Assembly: GCF_007625075.1 (NCBI RefSeq)
Contig: NZ_QMIE01000015.1
Span: 1-64,000, forward strand
Reading direction: 5' to 3'
Source of the DNA: Oceanidesulfovibrio indonesiensis
Lineage (GTDB): Bacteria > Desulfobacterota > Desulfovibrionia > Desulfovibrionales > Desulfovibrionaceae
Length of the DNA: 64,000 nt
A program made the position numbers and the translations under genes. The first letter of the stretch is position 1, and each line of letters starts with the position of its first letter. Shown here piece by piece: positions 28,475-36,483 of this stretch. The notes beneath the pieces are model-generated. The model saw nothing but the letters and a program-made list of their open reading frames with translations, was not told the DNA's origin and searched no databases.

Positions 28475-28743
28475 TGGCCCGCCTCCTGGTTCGAGCCGTT
28501 GGCCCACTGGTCAAGTGCGTCCACGGCGGTCTGCAGGCGCAGACCGACTCCGGTCAGGCGCTCGGCGTCCGGGTGGCCGACCTCGAGCAGGGCCTTGTTG
28601 GCCTCGGTCACGTACTCGGGCGTGTGGCGGTTGACGGTGGCCACCGCCGACTGGATCTGGGCCGGAGGCCGGTAGGTGGCGCAGCCGGTCATGATCCCGG
28701 CCAGGACCAGCGGGATGGTCCATTCGAGGGTCTTCTTCAACAT
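28471..28743 (-). CDS. Small lipoprotein (phage-encoded)
   Basis: 90 residues starting at the ATG at 28743 (ribosome site AAAGGAG). A signal sequence (WTIPLVLAGIMTGC) with a Cys directly after a small/Gly residue resembles a lipobox, so the mature protein would be lipid-anchored at Cys20. The rest is soluble and helical. Phage lipoproteins of this size next to other small genes often act in lysis (Rz1/spanin) or in superinfection exclusion; neither can be decided here. No holin or endolysin is seen in the window. Confidence 0.7.
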   Translation of the reverse strand: MLKKTLEWTIPLVLAGIMTGCATYRPPAQIQSAVATVNRHTPEYVTEANKALLEVGHPDAERLTGVGLRLQTAVDALDQWANGSNQEAGQ

Positions 28744-28883
28744 GTTGATCTCCTTTGGGTTATGGGTTTGGGGAACATGCAGAAAGATCTCTGCAAACAC
28801 TTGATTTCCAACGAAATAGAAGCGTCATTGGATGTGACGCGGGATGGTCCCGTATCCACGAAAACCGGAACCGGAGGCAGGCC

Positions 28884-29078
28884 ATGACCTACGACAGAAA
28901 CCGCCAGCAGGCACTCAAGGCGTACCGAGAAAAGCAGGAGAACATCGTCCGGCTGATCGAGGGCATTCGCGGCAAGCTCGAAGCGGACGCGAAGCAGCCG
29001 GACATCACCTGGGCGAGCGTCGGCTCCCTCGGCCACGTCGAGGAACTGCTGCGGGAGCTGGACGAGTTCCTGTCCTGA
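28884..29078 (+). CDS. Small protein upstream of the recombinase pair
   Basis: 64 residues from the ATG at 28884 with CCGGAGG as ribosome site. Charged, helical (NRQQALKAYREKQENIVRLI, SLGHVEELLRELDEFL). It opens the rightward operon that continues with the two recombinase genes 33 bases later, so it may be an excisionase-like or accessory factor; no DNA-binding motif is obvious. Confidence 0.6.
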   Translation: MTYDRNRQQALKAYREKQENIVRLIEGIRGKLEADAKQPDITWASVGSLGHVEELLRELDEFLS

Positions 29079-29111
29079 ACACACCGGGCCACCGACAAAG
29101 GAGACATCGAC

Positions 29112-29486
29112 ATGACCGAATGCACAGTGCATCAAGCCGCCGAGGCTTTCATCGGCCACCTGCGGGAATCCGGAAAGAAAGAGCGGACCCTCTACACCTA
29201 CCGGAAGGACCTCGACGTGGTTGAGTCCTTCTTCGGCGGGGATCGCCAGCTCGCCGAGATCCGGCTTCCCCAGGTCGGCAAGTTCTACAAGTCCGACCTG
29301 CTGCTCAAACTCCCCGACGGCAAGGAGCGGGCTGAACGCACCATCGCCAAGACCGTCCGGGTGTTCCGCATGATGATGGTCTGGGCCAGGGAATCGGGGC
29401 GCATCGAGGAGCTGCCGCTGCCCAAGAGCACACCCATGGGCCACAGCCGGGTGAAGGAGTCCAGCGATGAGCAACCGAACGGCTGA
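29112..29486 (+). CDS. SAM-like N-terminal recombinase domain protein (no catalytic domain)
   Basis: 124 residues that look like the core-binding (SAM-like) domain of tyrosine recombinases: TVHQAAEAFIGHLRESGKKE, RTLYTYRKDLDVVESFFGG, FRMMMVWARESGRIEELPLP. The catalytic domain with its Arg/His/Tyr set is absent, so it cannot cut DNA alone. It overlaps the full recombinase gene downstream by 20 bases, so the two are made together. It may be a DNA-binding partner of the recombinase or the remnant of a second recombinase. Confidence 0.7.
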   Translation: MTECTVHQAAEAFIGHLRESGKKERTLYTYRKDLDVVESFFGGDRQLAEIRLPQVGKFYKSDLLLKLPDGKERAERTIAKTVRVFRMMMVWARESGRIEELPLPKSTPMGHSRVKESSDEQPNG

Positions 29487-30381
29487 CCTCGACCTGACGG
29501 CCGCGACAGAGGCGTTCTGTGCCAGCCTGTCGGCCGAAGGACGCTCCCCTGCGACCATAACCGCATACCGCCGGGACCTCGCCCTGGTGGCCCGCGTGGC
29601 CGGGGAGCTGGCCCCGGGCATCGTCTGCCGGGCGGTCACGGCCGGGCTCCTCGACCAGGTGTTCTCCGCCGGGGCGGTCATCGAGAGTGAGCGAGGCCCA
29701 CGCTCGGCGGCTTCGCTCCATCGGATGAATGCGGCGGTGCGGGCCTTTTTCGCCTGGGCTGTCGAGGCGGGCGTGGTCGATGACAATCCGTCCCGGTCAA
29801 TCCGCATGCATCGGCTGCCGAGAAAGCTGCCGGTGTTCCTGACTGCCGCCGAAAAGAAACGGCTCCTCAAGGAGCTCAAGGGGCGGACCGACTTCTCCGC
29901 GCTGCGCGACCGCGCCATGATCGAGGTGCTGCTGGGCACCGGGATCAGGCTTGGCGAGCTGGCCGCGCTCGACATGGATGACATCGACCTCGACGCCAAA
30001 CATCTGCGGGTGCGGGCCAAGGGGAATGTGCCGCAGGTCAAGTTCATCAAGACCGACCTCCGCACATTGCTTCGCCGTTACCTGGCCGAGCGCCGTCGAC
30101 ATGGCCGCCCGGAAATGGAAGCCCTGTTCCTGTCGAACCGGGACGGCAGACTCTGCCAGCGGCAGATTGCCAACCGGCTCGCCCACTGGCTGCGGAAGGC
30201 CGGGATCGAAAAGGAACTGACGCCGCATGGGCTGCGGCACACCTTCGCCACCCACCTCTACGGCGCGACCAACGACCTGCTCGTGGTGCAGCGGGCATTG
30301 GGGCATCGCGACGTGTCCACCACCCAGATCTACACCCACCTCGTGGACGGCCAGCTCGAGGAAGCCCTCGAACGCCTCTGA
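29467..30381 (+). CDS. Tyrosine recombinase / integrase (XerC/D-like)
   Basis: 304 residues. N-terminal SAM-like domain (ATEAFCASLSAEGRSPATIT), then the catalytic domain with all active-site positions visible: Arg in GTGIRLGELAAL, Lys in RAKGN, HGLRHTFATHL (His-x-x-Arg), GHRD (His) and the nucleophile Tyr in TTQIYTHL. Expected to perform site-specific strand exchange for integration, excision or dimer resolution. The coding strand is opposite to the terminase genes around it. A repeat array starts 200 bases downstream. Confidence 0.93.
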   Translation: MSNRTADLDLTAATEAFCASLSAEGRSPATITAYRRDLALVARVAGELAPGIVCRAVTAGLLDQVFSAGAVIESERGPRSAASLHRMNAAVRAFFAWAVEAGVVDDNPSRSIRMHRLPRKLPVFLTAAEKKRLLKELKGRTDFSALRDRAMIEVLLGTGIRLGELAALDMDDIDLDAKHLRVRAKGNVPQVKFIKTDLRTLLRRYLAERRRHGRPEMEALFLSNRDGRLCQRQIANRLAHWLRKAGIEKELTPHGLRHTFATHLYGATNDLLVVQRALGHRDVSTTQIYTHLVDGQLEEALERL

Positions 30382-30401
30382 TCCTTCCTGACCCGACGAT
30401 G

Positions 30402-30431
30402 GGAGCGGCCTGGGCTGCTCCTGTTTTCGTT
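30402..30431 (+). terminator. Possible terminator after the recombinase
   Basis: GGAGC (30402-30406) can pair with GCTCC (30417-30421), followed by TGTTTTCGTT. It lies 21 bases after the recombinase stop. Short stem, so modest confidence. Confidence 0.4.
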
Positions 30432-30582
30432 GGGCGAGACAGTGTCGAAGACAGTGAATGACAGTGCCCGCAGAAGAACACATCCGCCGATGATGAATGA
30501 TCATGACGATAGGTCTCAGCCTCCCGGGCGGAGCGGGAAATATCGATTGACCGGAATTTCTCCTTCGCTGTCTGTCGGCTGC

Positions 30583-30821
30583 ACATGGCTATAACTGCTT
30601 GGCTTATGCGCTCCGGGCGCGGAACACACATGGCAATATCCGCTTGGCTTATGCGGTGGCTGCTGGCGAAGGAATGGCTGTTTGCGGGGCTTGGCCGGTT
30701 CTGCCTGGGGCTCGACATGCCCATATTTACTTGGGTTCTGTGAGAGAGCTTCGGCGTGAACATGCCAATATCTACTTGGGTTATGCGGCTCGGCTTATGC
30801 GCACACATGCCAAGCGGATAT
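30583..30821. repeat. Array of four 28-bp repeats plus inverted half copy (candidate recombinase sites)
   Basis: Four related 28-base units at 30583-30610, 30628-30655, 30715-30742 and 30760-30787 follow the pattern ACATG-S-C-W-ATAT..., CTTGG-S-TTATGCG. Spacing start to start is 45, 87 and 45. An extra GGCTTATGCG lies at 30792-30801. An inverted piece, GCCAAGCGGATAT at 30809-30821, is the exact reverse complement of 30636-30648 in unit 2. The array fills the gene-free stretch between the tyrosine recombinase and the TerS-like gene. Likely arm- or core-type binding sites for the recombinase; not a CRISPR because units are close, unequal in spacing and partly inverted. Confidence 0.75.
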
Positions 30822-30981
30822 CGAGAGCTGCAGGAAGAAATCGAGGAGTGGGAATGATGATCAGCAGCCGGAGAATGCCGATTCCGAAAGTGCAAGGAAC
30901 ACGTCTTATCCGCAATTCCTGGTGAAGCTGTCTGCCGCAAGTCGCCGTGTGCCGGGGTCATCGGAAAAGCCCTCCATGGTG

Positions 30982-31482
30982 TTATCCGCAATTCTTTCCG
31001 CGTTTCTTGCGGCCGGAGGTTTTCGTGGCCGGAGCATTGGCGGCCTCAGCCACCTTCTCGAGCAGAGCCGCCGCCCATTCCGCCGGAGAGGTCTGGGGAC
31101 CTTGCGGCTCCTCACCCTCGCGGGCGATCTTGGTGGTCTTGAGATCCTTCATATGGCAGCGGATCATCCGGTCGAGGCTCTCGGCCGCTTGGGTGTTCCC
31201 TTCGATCTGGGCACGGACCAGCTTGACGGAGTAGACGCCCACCAGTTCGACCTGAAGGAAGTCACTGGACTTGTTGAACACGAAGTCCTGGTTGAGGCGC
31301 TCGATGATCACGTCGAACATGACCTTCTCTTCCGGGGTCAGGCAGCGGTCGGCGAAGATGCCGTGCGTAAGCCGATACTGGTTGCCCTCGGGTGCTCCGG
31401 CCCCGCGCTTGGGCGGTTCGGTCTTGCCCTCGTTGCGATGCCAACGGTCCAGAATAGCTTTGTCGGGCTTGCTCAAAGGCAT
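30982..31482 (-). CDS. Terminase small subunit-like phage protein
   Basis: 166 residues with a basic, flexible N-terminus (GAGAPEGNQYRLTHGIFADR), which is common in small terminase-type proteins, then a helical core (EEKVMFDVIIERLNQDFVFN, SLDRMIRCHMKDLKTTKIAR) and a Lys-rich tail. TerS proteins bind the packaging site and load TerL. It follows the HTH gene at 31573 and its promoter-like motif, and lies upstream of TerL with the recombinase module in between. Assignment is from composition and context. Confidence 0.6.
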   Translation of the reverse strand: MPLSKPDKAILDRWHRNEGKTEPPKRGAGAPEGNQYRLTHGIFADRCLTPEEKVMFDVIIERLNQDFVFNKSSDFLQVELVGVYSVKLVRAQIEGNTQAAESLDRMIRCHMKDLKTTKIAREGEEPQGPQTSPAEWAAALLEKVAEAANAPATKTSGRKKRGKNCG

Positions 31483-31572
31483 GTCGATATCCTGCTAAAA
31501 CTGATTTTTTATGCCGGGTTGCGGGGCGGGAGGCCGATTTGGCCTCCAAACGCGCTCCCGCCGGTTCAGGGG

Positions 31573-31603
31573 TTACTTACCGGAAGCGACGGCCAACTGT
31601 CGG
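31573..31603 (-). promoter_or_regulatory. Phage promoter-like motif, copy B (before TerS-like gene)
   Basis: Minus strand: CCGAC (31603-31599), 12 bases, CTTCCGGTAAGTAA (31586-31573); one base differs from the other copies. It is embedded in the 3' end of the HTH gene, whose TAA stop forms the end of the motif, and lies 91 bases before the TerS-like start codon. Confidence 0.6.
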
Positions 31604-31851
31604 TCCCGATCCTGATTTCGTTCGGCGGCGATGATCTGATTGACCCGGCGGGTGGTCACTCCAGCGAGGTTGGAGATCTCCTGGCTGCTGATCCCCTGCA
31701 GATGAAGGGCAAGCACCAGGTCGCGACGCTCCCGGTAAAACCGGCTCGGTGCCGGAACCCAGAGAATCCCGGTGTAGTGCTTCTGGATCTGCTCGAAGAG
31801 TTCCTCGGGCAGGACATCCTTGGCGTTGGCGTAGCGTTTCTTTTTCTTCAC
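31573..31851 (-). CDS. HTH protein, CD3324-like
   Basis: 92 residues with a GTG start at 31851 (ribosome site GGAGGATTG). The N-terminus (YANAKDVLPEELFEQIQKHYTG) matches the CD3324-type opening. The C-terminal half is a clear helix-turn-helix (LVLALHLQGISSQEISNLAG, TTRRVNQIIAAE). Probably a DNA-binding regulator or packaging-site recognition protein. Its last codons and stop overlap promoter-like motif copy B. The gene upstream ends 3 bases before its start. Confidence 0.75.
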   Translation of the reverse strand: MKKKKRYANAKDVLPEELFEQIQKHYTGILWVPAPSRFYRERRDLVLALHLQGISSQEISNLAGVTTRRVNQIIAAERNQDRDRQLAVASGK

Positions 31852-31854
31852 GTC

Positions 31855-32628
31855 TCAATCCTCCACTTTCTTCATCCACGGCTGCGGCACCTCCGGGTTG
31901 TAGAATCGCAGCGTGCTGGGACGCCCGGACTTCGGCCCGTGGATAATTTCGATAGAACGCTCGGTGACCTCGCCAATCTCCTGATCGCCATCGACGAAAC
32001 AGACCAGGCCGTAGTCCTCGCCGCAGGGAAACCGAAACCGGCCCTGGTTCTGATAGAGGCGTGCCTCGGACCAACCCTTGGCCATGGCCTCCTCACGGAT
32101 GGTGTCGACCTTGGCGACAGCCTGGGAAGTCACCGGCTGCCTATGGCGTCCGGCTGCGTGTTGAGGGTAAATCCAGACCTTTCTGGGAACTTCGACGGGT
32201 TTCTTCTGGGGTTCGGGACGAAGCGCGGGTGGCCGGTAGTTCTTCGGGGAAAAGGACTGCAGTACATCCTGGAGGCTTTCCTTGCCGAACTCCCGGATGG
32301 CCAGCTCCTGCAGGGCGTTGAATCGCTGCCGCAGCGTGTTCCAGGCAGCCTCGGGGAGCTTTCCGGCCTTGTGCGCGGCTTGGGCGGTGACCATGCGGGA
32401 ACGTAGCCAGGCGAAGTATTCAGGCGACAGACGGCGGAACACTTTGCCGTCGCGCTCGAAGTCAGTCTCTTTGGTTCGAACCCAGGCGAGTTCTTTGATT
32501 TCAAGATCTGTGGCGACGAAGACCACATGGCAGGATTCTGGTGACGAAAGGATGTCTGGGCTTGTTCGATTTGCGGATTGGGCGGCATCCGTGCAGAGGT
32601 GACGGATCATGGTGGTCAACAGGCTCAT
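31855..32628 (-). CDS. Phage protein of unknown function
   Basis: 257 residues, start ATG at 32628 with GGAG before it. Middle segment FRRLSPEYFAWLRSRMVTAQ and AAWNTLRQRFNALQELAIRE is helical; the C-terminal part (EEAMAKGWSEARLYQNQGRF, GLVCFVDGDQEIGEVTERSI) looks like a small alpha/beta domain. I do not recognise a family, though similar proteins occur near primase and terminase genes in mobile elements. Motif copy C lies 39 bases upstream. Confidence 0.7.
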   Translation of the reverse strand: MSLLTTMIRHLCTDAAQSANRTSPDILSSPESCHVVFVATDLEIKELAWVRTKETDFERDGKVFRRLSPEYFAWLRSRMVTAQAAHKAGKLPEAAWNTLRQRFNALQELAIREFGKESLQDVLQSFSPKNYRPPALRPEPQKKPVEVPRKVWIYPQHAAGRHRQPVTSQAVAKVDTIREEAMAKGWSEARLYQNQGRFRFPCGEDYGLVCFVDGDQEIGEVTERSIEIIHGPKSGRPSTLRFYNPEVPQPWMKKVED

Positions 32629-32666
32629 GGTAAATCTCCGGAAACGTTGGTAGTCATCGTTTCCCG

Positions 32667-32697
32667 TTACTTACCGGAGCCTGACCATGGGTGTCGG
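32667..32697 (-). promoter_or_regulatory. Phage promoter-like motif, copy C
   Basis: Minus strand: CCGAC (32697-32693), 12 bases, GCTCCGGTAAGTAA (32680-32667). It lies between the iteron cluster and the gene starting at 32628. Confidence 0.7.
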
Positions 32698-32700
32698 ATA

Positions 32701-33020
32701 GCCGAAAGCGCCGAAAGGGGTTTCGGCGCTCGACGACCTTTCGGCATCCCCTTTCGGCATCACTAAACAATAGAAGTATCAGTTAGTTATATATATTTTT
32801 CCGAAAGAGTAGAAAGATATGAGAATATTACTCTCGCATGGGCCAAAATTTTCTATACCCTGTTCCGAGAGGAGTATTGAAAAAAATACAAAGGAGGGGG
32901 AGTAATCTCTGAAACCTTTCGGCACTTTCGGCGCTTGCATCACAAATCCAACAAAAACATATAGTTGCACTGCCGAAAGGTACCCTTGGGACTTTCGGCA
33001 ATGCCGAAACCCCTTTCGGT
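32701..33020. repeat. Iteron-like cluster, candidate replication origin
   Basis: Eight exact copies of GCCGAAAG or its complement CTTTCGGC start at 32701, 32710, 32738, 32751, 32916, 32925, 32972 and 32992. Four one-mismatch copies start at 32720, 32810, 33003 and 33013. They form two dense groups flanking a strongly AT-rich 150-base core (about 32760-32910, with TTAGTTATATATATTTTT). Several copies are paired head-to-tail at 9 or 13 bases, others are inverted. The cluster sits in a gene-free stretch just beyond the primase-helicase gene, as expected for a phage or plasmid origin with iterons and an unwinding element. Which protein binds is unknown. Confidence 0.7.
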
Positions 33021-33115
33021 ATCTCCGATTTCGTAACGATTTTTCCAGCCAAAGGCCGTTTTGTAATCGTTTTTCAAGCCGGATAACTGTTTTGCCAAAG
33101 GACCGCGTGGATATA

Positions 33116-33156
33116 AACAAGAAAAGCCCGCAGAAATGAATCCACGGGCCGGGCTT
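33116..33156 (-). terminator. Terminator after the primase-helicase gene
   Basis: AAGCCCG (33124-33130) pairs with CGGGCTT (33150-33156). Read leftward the stem is followed by TTTTCTTGTTT. It lies 25-65 bases past the leftmost end of the neighbouring iteron region's gene border and would block transcription entering from the right, downstream of the primase stop at 33181. Confidence 0.6.
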
Positions 33157-33180
33157 GGGTGATGATATGGGTGATGCGAT

Positions 33181-36100
33181 CTATTTTGCTGATTGAATCG
33201 TATAGAGTTTGGTTCCGCGATGGTTCTGCCCTATTTCAATCTCGAACCCTGCCCCCCGGATGGTCTCCAGATCATTCACCAGCCGCTGTGCGAATTGCCG
33301 GGATGAGTCCATCTCGAAACGCAGACCGAAATCCCGAGCAACTCGCTTGAGGGCCACGAACAGGTCCCGGGAAAGAACCTCCCGCAAACTTCCATCGTCT
33401 TCAAAGCGGATCTGATACCGTTGGACGAACTCCTGAAGAGGGTCCGTCCGGCGGTCTCCGTAAACATCCCGCGCATTGGTTTCGGTCGCGGTGCGCCACG
33501 CGTTGAACAAGGTCGCCAGCGCCGTCGCCGTATGATTTGAATCCCGGGCCGTATCCCGGCTGGTCCGGTTGAGCGACTCGATCTGCCGGGCGAATGCCGG
33601 TGCCAGCTCTCCCAACCCCTGTTCCATCTCTTCACGGCTCGATCCGGCCAGCATCATCAGGTACATCAAGCTGAGATATTCGTTGCAGCGGCGCTTGTCG
33701 TGGCTCCCCAGTGCCTCGTGCAAAAGCTTCATGGCATGGCGTCTCATGCCGTCTCGCATCATCGCCAGCACCACCCGGGTCCGCTTAATGATGGCCGAAA
33801 TGATGAGGTCGCGATGCTGCTGGATGCCTGCGACGACCTCGGATTCGATGAAACAGTCATTGCCCTGGTTGGCGACATCGAAGTTGATCACAAAACTGCG
33901 TGATTGGATCTCCGAAAGCTCCCCGCACAGCGGCTCGATGCCGGTGGTGTTCAGCAGGCATTTGGTCCGCTCGGTGATGGTCTCGCTGTCTGTGCCGCTC
34001 TTGCGTTTCTCCTTGGCGATGCCGGTGATGCTGGTCAGCATGAAGGTGGTCAGATCCTCGGTCATCTGCTTGACCTCGATGTTGTCGAGGACGATGAGCG
34101 GGTTCTGCGAGCCATCGGTGTAGTTCGCCGCGTCGGTGGCTTTCTTGTGCTGGGGCTCGCCGTAAAGCAGCGTCGACGTGATCTTGCTGGCGGTGGTCTT
34201 GCCCGATCCGGCCGAACCCTCGAAGCGGGTCATGGGCCGCGTCCCGGCGAAGTCGATCAGCAGGAAACAGGAGAGCCAGGAAAGGATGAGAAATCGATCC
34301 CCCTGCGGACAGGTCATATTGCCCACCAGCAGATCGACCAGGAGCCGGTCCGCCTCTTCGAGGTCGGCGTCGGGCAGGAATTTCAGCGGCTTCATCTTGC
34401 GCGAGCCGTCCAGGATGATGCCGTCCTCGTTGCCGCCGTTCTTCATGATCTGAATCTCGTCCGGGGTGATCTTGGCGATCTCGTGCTCCGGATTGTTCAG
34501 GTTGAAATAGACGGTGTAGGAGGCCACATCGGTGTGCAGCCAGGAAAAATGGTCGCGCACCTGGCCACGGATCATCGCCAGGCTGGGCAGTACCTCGAAA
34601 AATGTCCGTCCGCCGCCCGTGGTCGGCACCATGCCCGTATGCTTATAGAGCATGGCCGCGTAATGGCGCTTGCGGCCCCGGTCCGGTGAATCCATCCAAT
34701 AGATGGCGTTGTCGAAATACATGAACGGCTCGCCCGGCAGGGTGTGAAAGAACTGGGCACCGTTGGAGGTGAACCAGTCGTAGGCGGCCTCGGCGGCCAG
34801 GGTGTAGTCGGGAGCGCCGTTCTCCAGTTCCGTGTCGATCAGCACCTCGTCAACCCGGGCGCGGCATGATCCGGGCATCGCGCCGGACATCCGCTTGGCC
34901 TTTTTCTTTTCGTTGCGGAACTCGACCTTTCGGTCCTTCTGGATGGCGCGGATTTGTTCCTTCAGGGTGGCCATGGAGACGCCACCACCGATGCGCTCCT
35001 GCACCAGCTTCAGCAGACGGGCCTGTTCCAGCGGAGACTGCTCGGAAATCTCCCCCAGGATCGGCTCGAGCAGGCGGTTGCGTTCCTCCTCTTCAGCGCC
35101 CTCGGGCAGCGAGCGCACGCCGAATTCGATGGGCGTGCTGGCCTCGGCGAGCAGACGTTCGAAATCCTCCCGGGTATGCCCGGCGGCAATGTAATCGTTG
35201 ACGTCGATCTTTGCGGTGGCGAGAAGCGCCTCGGCCGCCTGGATTTCCTCGGCGGGCCGTCCAGCCAGCAGCTTGGCCAATTCCTTCGGCCCCACGCTCG
35301 CCATCAGGCCGAAGCGTTCGGTCAGCTCCTGCCGGGCCGAGATCTGTGTCTCCGACAAGGGCAGCGTCACCAGGCGGGTGTCGATTTTGTGTTCGGCCAG
35401 GGTGCGGGCGGTTTGCAGCGCCCCCTTGAGACCGGCTTGGGAAAGTTCGTTGTCCTGACAGATGTAGACGGTTTCGACGCCGCGCAGCTTGGGGATCAGG
35501 CGCTCCCAATCGGCGGCCCGGATGCGGACGGTGACCGGCGATACGGTGGGCAGGCCCAGTTGCATCAGCGCCAGGCAATCGGTCACCCCCTCGGTGATGA
35601 TCACCTTGCCGGGCCGGGCCAGCAGACAGTCCTCGTTGAACAGCAGCGCGTTGTTGATGAAGTCGGCGACGTAGGGCCGCTGGTGTTCGTCGTGAACCGG
35701 CAGTTTCTTGTATTTCCCTTGCTCCCAGCCCACGTCCGGGGTCCACGGCGTCTTGCGGCCGATCATGAACACCACCCGGCCACGGCTCCAGTAGGGAAAG
35801 ACGATCCGGCGCTCGAAAAATGGCGTCAGGCCGTCCTGGCTGGTGGGACGGAAAGCGCCGGTGGCGGCGAGCTCCCGCTTGGAGAAACCGTCCTCACCCC
35901 CGGTCAGTTGGACGACCGCGCCGGATGCGTTGTCCGCGTAGCCGATCAGGAGATCGTCGATGATCTCCTCGCTCAGGGCGTATTTGGATTTCAGCCAGTC
36001 GAGGACCTCCGGAGACTCCTTGAGTCTGGCGTGGTAAAGCCTGGCCAGCGAGGTCAGCGCGTCCTTGACCCGCAGTTCGAAGGCGCGGTCGGCCTCCGTC

Positions 36101-36483
36101 TGGGCGAGACGCTCCTGGCTGAGGCCATAGCGCGACAGCGGCGGCAAGCCCGCCTTCTTGGCGAGATAGTCCCGGGCCTGACGGTGGCTGTCCGGCATCG
36201 GACCGGATTGCCCGGCGGTGACCGAGCCCGTCTGAATGAACTCCACGAGCTGCAGCACATCGCCGCCGACTCCGCAGCCGAAGCAGTACCAGCCCTGCTT
36301 GTCGAGCATCACGTGCAGCGACAGGCGCGACTGACTTTGATGGTTGGGGCAGTCGCACATCAAGCGCTGGCCGGTCTCCTGGGTGATCCGTCCCGGCAGG
36401 AGTTCCCGGGCCACGTCACCGATGTCCATCTCGGTGACGAGCCGGTAATACTCCCTGACGTTATCCGTTCCGCCCATACTCAT
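33181..36483 (-). CDS. Phage primase-helicase (CHC2 zinc finger, Toprim, P-loop ATPase)
   Basis: 1100 residues. Residues ~40-75 carry a DnaG-type zinc ribbon (CDCPNH ... CFGCGVGGD). Residues ~290-400 form a Toprim domain with the EGVTD glutamate and a following acidic motif (VYICQDNEL). A C-terminal ATPase begins with Walker A GSAGSGKTTASK near residue 760 and continues with ALIVLDNIEV-like Walker B (NPLIVLDNIEV). The protein should synthesise primers and unwind DNA for phage replication. It overlaps the RecD2-like gene by 4 bases and is the last gene of the leftward replication operon, next to the iteron cluster. Confidence 0.9.
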   Translation of the reverse strand: MSMGGTDNVREYYRLVTEMDIGDVARELLPGRITQETGQRLMCDCPNHQSQSRLSLHVMLDKQGWYCFGCGVGGDVLQLVEFIQTGSVTAGQSGPMPDSHRQARDYLAKKAGLPPLSRYGLSQERLAQTEADRAFELRVKDALTSLARLYHARLKESPEVLDWLKSKYALSEEIIDDLLIGYADNASGAVVQLTGGEDGFSKRELAATGAFRPTSQDGLTPFFERRIVFPYWSRGRVVFMIGRKTPWTPDVGWEQGKYKKLPVHDEHQRPYVADFINNALLFNEDCLLARPGKVIITEGVTDCLALMQLGLPTVSPVTVRIRAADWERLIPKLRGVETVYICQDNELSQAGLKGALQTARTLAEHKIDTRLVTLPLSETQISARQELTERFGLMASVGPKELAKLLAGRPAEEIQAAEALLATAKIDVNDYIAAGHTREDFERLLAEASTPIEFGVRSLPEGAEEEERNRLLEPILGEISEQSPLEQARLLKLVQERIGGGVSMATLKEQIRAIQKDRKVEFRNEKKKAKRMSGAMPGSCRARVDEVLIDTELENGAPDYTLAAEAAYDWFTSNGAQFFHTLPGEPFMYFDNAIYWMDSPDRGRKRHYAAMLYKHTGMVPTTGGGRTFFEVLPSLAMIRGQVRDHFSWLHTDVASYTVYFNLNNPEHEIAKITPDEIQIMKNGGNEDGIILDGSRKMKPLKFLPDADLEEADRLLVDLLVGNMTCPQGDRFLILSWLSCFLLIDFAGTRPMTRFEGSAGSGKTTASKITSTLLYGEPQHKKATDAANYTDGSQNPLIVLDNIEVKQMTEDLTTFMLTSITGIAKEKRKSGTDSETITERTKCLLNTTGIEPLCGELSEIQSRSFVINFDVANQGNDCFIESEVVAGIQQHRDLIISAIIKRTRVVLAMMRDGMRRHAMKLLHEALGSHDKRRCNEYLSLMYLMMLAGSSREEMEQGLGELAPAFARQIESLNRTSRDTARDSNHTATALATLFNAWRTATETNARDVYGDRRTDPLQEFVQRYQIRFEDDGSLREVLSRDLFVALKRVARDFGLRFEMDSSRQFAQRLVNDLETIRGAGFEIEIGQNHRGTKLYTIQSAK

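Noticed and set aside
30583-30821. CRISPR array
   Set aside because: Units vary, are unevenly spaced (45/87/45), partly inverted, and no cas genes are present; a recombinase is adjacent.
31855-33180. Iteron-like boxes as codons of a gene
   Set aside because: No frame covers the cluster; boxes occur in both orientations with an AT-rich, stop-rich core.
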